From the NCBI RefSeq assembly GCF_021729865.1, contig NZ_CP063400.1, positions 5,369,041-5,433,040 on the forward strand: DNA of 64,000 nt, read 5' to 3'. The notes under the pieces are model-generated. The model ran no database searches. It saw only the letters and a program-made list of their open reading frames with translations, and was not told where the DNA came from. This DNA is from Hydrogenophaga sp. SL48. Lineage in GTDB: Bacteria; Pseudomonadota; Gammaproteobacteria; Burkholderiales; Burkholderiaceae_C. A program made the translations under genes and the position numbers. This document shows, piece by piece, positions 62,969-64,000 of the stretch; the first letter of the stretch is position 1; every line of letters begins with the position of its first letter.

Positions 62969-63279
62969 CGATGCTTCCAAAGCTTACGACTATGCACACG
63001 CCCACGACAAGAATCGAGTTCGAAGAGCGTATAAACCTCGTGCACGAGCATCTCGAGTCCGGAAAGATGCATCCCCAAGGCATGGAGGGGTGGATAAACG
63101 TCCGCCTTTTGCCCAACGGCCGAATCGACATGCTCAGCGTTGACGAGATGATCCGTCTGAATGCCAACATGTCCTATCAGATGGCTGCCACCGATATGGG
63201 GGAAAGGCTCAGGAGGACGGCTGAGCTTGGGGAGGGTGCGGAAGACGCTGACGCTGAGGATGACGACGTTGAGTTTTAG
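62965..63279 (+). CDS. Small acidic protein coupled to the protease-STAND gene
   Basis: 104 residues, overlapping the STAND stop by 4 nt (ATGA). No recognised domain. The middle has WINVRLLPNGRIDMLSVDEM and a helix (LNANMSYQMAATDMGERLRR); the C-terminus is a run of acidic residues (EDADAEDDDVEF). An accessory, inhibitor or adaptor role is possible; nothing in the sequence decides it. An alternative start is ATG 62971. Confidence 0.7.
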   Translation: MTMLPKLTTMHTPTTRIEFEERINLVHEHLESGKMHPQGMEGWINVRLLPNGRIDMLSVDEMIRLNANMSYQMAATDMGERLRRTAELGEGAEDADAEDDDVEF

Positions 63280-63288
63280 GCAGTAGCG

Positions 63289-63795
63289 TCACACAAACTC
63301 GACACCGAAGGTCAACGTCTCATCAAAGCGGTCGAAGGTGCTCTTCCGGTGAAGCGTCCGCACGCGCCAGAAGTACAACGACCGCACCTGAGAGGCCGGT
63401 GCGCCCGATGGCGTCCGGTAGGCGGTGCCTCTGGAGACCAGAGCCGTGCCACAATTTCCATCGAATTGCATTGGACGAACAGGTCCCCATCCCGCATTCC
63501 AGTAGCAAAGGTCTGCGACGACGTCGCTACCTGACTTGATCTCAAGGTGCCCGTCGCGAGGAGTGACCCCAAGATGCCTGTGACCGGGCATCGTAGGCAG
63601 GAAGAGCCGCCCAGGGTACATATCACGTTGAAGGTAGCCAAGACGGTCCAAGCCCAGCGGCTTCGCCAATGGCCAAGCCCTGCTCTTTTCATCCACCAAG
63701 GCAGCCAGATTCGGGCAAACCACGAGAGTCGTTGTGCTCAAAGGCTCAGGGCCTTCGCTCGAGAGCATCCTCCCGGTCCGCCATTCGTCCTTCAA
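63289..63795 (-). CDS. Hypothetical protein convergent with the defence operon
   Basis: 168 residues from ATG 63795. I do not recognise the family. It contains LPTMPGHRHLGVTPRDGHLE, DLCYWNAGWGPVRPMQFDGN and TFDRFDETLTFGVEF and is moderately Trp/Arg-rich, without signal peptide or membrane segments. Only 9 nt separates it from the small acidic gene, a tight convergent junction. It may be the last gene of the island or of the flanking chromosome. Confidence 0.5.
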   Translation of the reverse strand: MKDEWRTGRMLSSEGPEPLSTTTLVVCPNLAALVDEKSRAWPLAKPLGLDRLGYLQRDMYPGRLFLPTMPGHRHLGVTPRDGHLEIKSGSDVVADLCYWNAGWGPVRPMQFDGNCGTALVSRGTAYRTPSGAPASQVRSLYFWRVRTLHRKSTFDRFDETLTFGVEFV

Positions 63796-64000
63796 ATGGT
63801 CGGCTAGGGCGGCGTCAGCGACGCTGTCACTGACCTACCCCCCACCAACCGTACCAATCTGAAGGTTGTGAAGTCCGTCAACTCGATGTCCCCAGTGCCC
63901 CATCCAGCCAACAATCGTGACTTCGCTTGTGACGAGGCCCGACGACCGCTTAGTGCAAGGTAGCGGGAATATACCCTCCGTCAACGACCGGCTCCAATCG
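63796..64000. other. Right end of the window
   Basis: Contains no supportable gene, tRNA or repeat. It would be expected to hold the promoter of the gene at 63289. Confidence 0.4.

Overview
The window looks like a chromosomal segment of a high-GC betaproteobacterium of the Comamonadaceae (Hydrogenophaga/Acidovorax-like). The evidence is protein content (a TctC/Bug solute-binding protein, DUF6279 and DUF2917 proteins, a glmU...glmS hexosamine cluster) and a family of GC-rich intergenic repeats with a ...GCAGCGGCGCAGGGGG end. This assignment is inference; there is no rRNA or other taxonomic marker here, and I see no tRNA, rRNA or CRISPR array.

Positions 1-27.7 kb are ordinary chromosome: a partial lytic transglycosylase, 5-formyl-THF cyclo-ligase, a sensor kinase with two response regulators, a set of small envelope/stress proteins (BON lipoprotein, CsbD, holin-like, DUF883-like, DUF1328), a long AI-2E-type permease with a sensory-looking tail, a DMT exporter, LysR/TetR/GntR/Lrp regulators, an MBL-fold hydrolase, a polar amino-acid ABC transporter operon, and glmU/glmS. 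Dispersed GC-rich repeats sit close to several stop codons.

Positions 27.7-41.2 kb are mosaic. There is an orphan promoter-like repeat, a prlF-yhaV toxin-antitoxin pair with a palindromic operator, and a nine-gene catabolic operon (LysR, CoA-transferase, HMG-CoA-lyase-like enzyme, VOC protein, hydrolase, Bug protein, D-2-hydroxyacid dehydrogenase, amidohydrolase, glycerate-2-kinase). Next come an IS91-type transposase with a tyrosine recombinase and an IS3-family orfA remnant.

Positions 41.2-51.7 kb hold an apparent detoxification/efflux island. A TetR gene is out of frame with its only ATG across a 10-nt C tract. It is divergent from a thioredoxin-reductase-like flavoprotein, a SAM methyltransferase, an SDR and a membrane methyltransferase. 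A complete RND efflux system (outer membrane, adaptor, pump) follows. Near-identical putative operator sequences lie before the flavoprotein and before the efflux operon. Broken gene pieces (carotenoid oxygenase, isoquinoline oxidoreductase) mark the right edge.

Positions 52.9-63.3 kb are the most exciting part: a compact same-strand defence locus. It has a SIR2-like NADase candidate and a HerA-type ATPase (a known two-gene anti-phage layout). These are followed directly by an MBL-fold protein, a 1,942-residue trypsin-like-protease/STAND-NTPase fusion and a small acidic protein. The last three resemble type I AVAST but with protease and STAND fused and with an extra translationally coupled partner.
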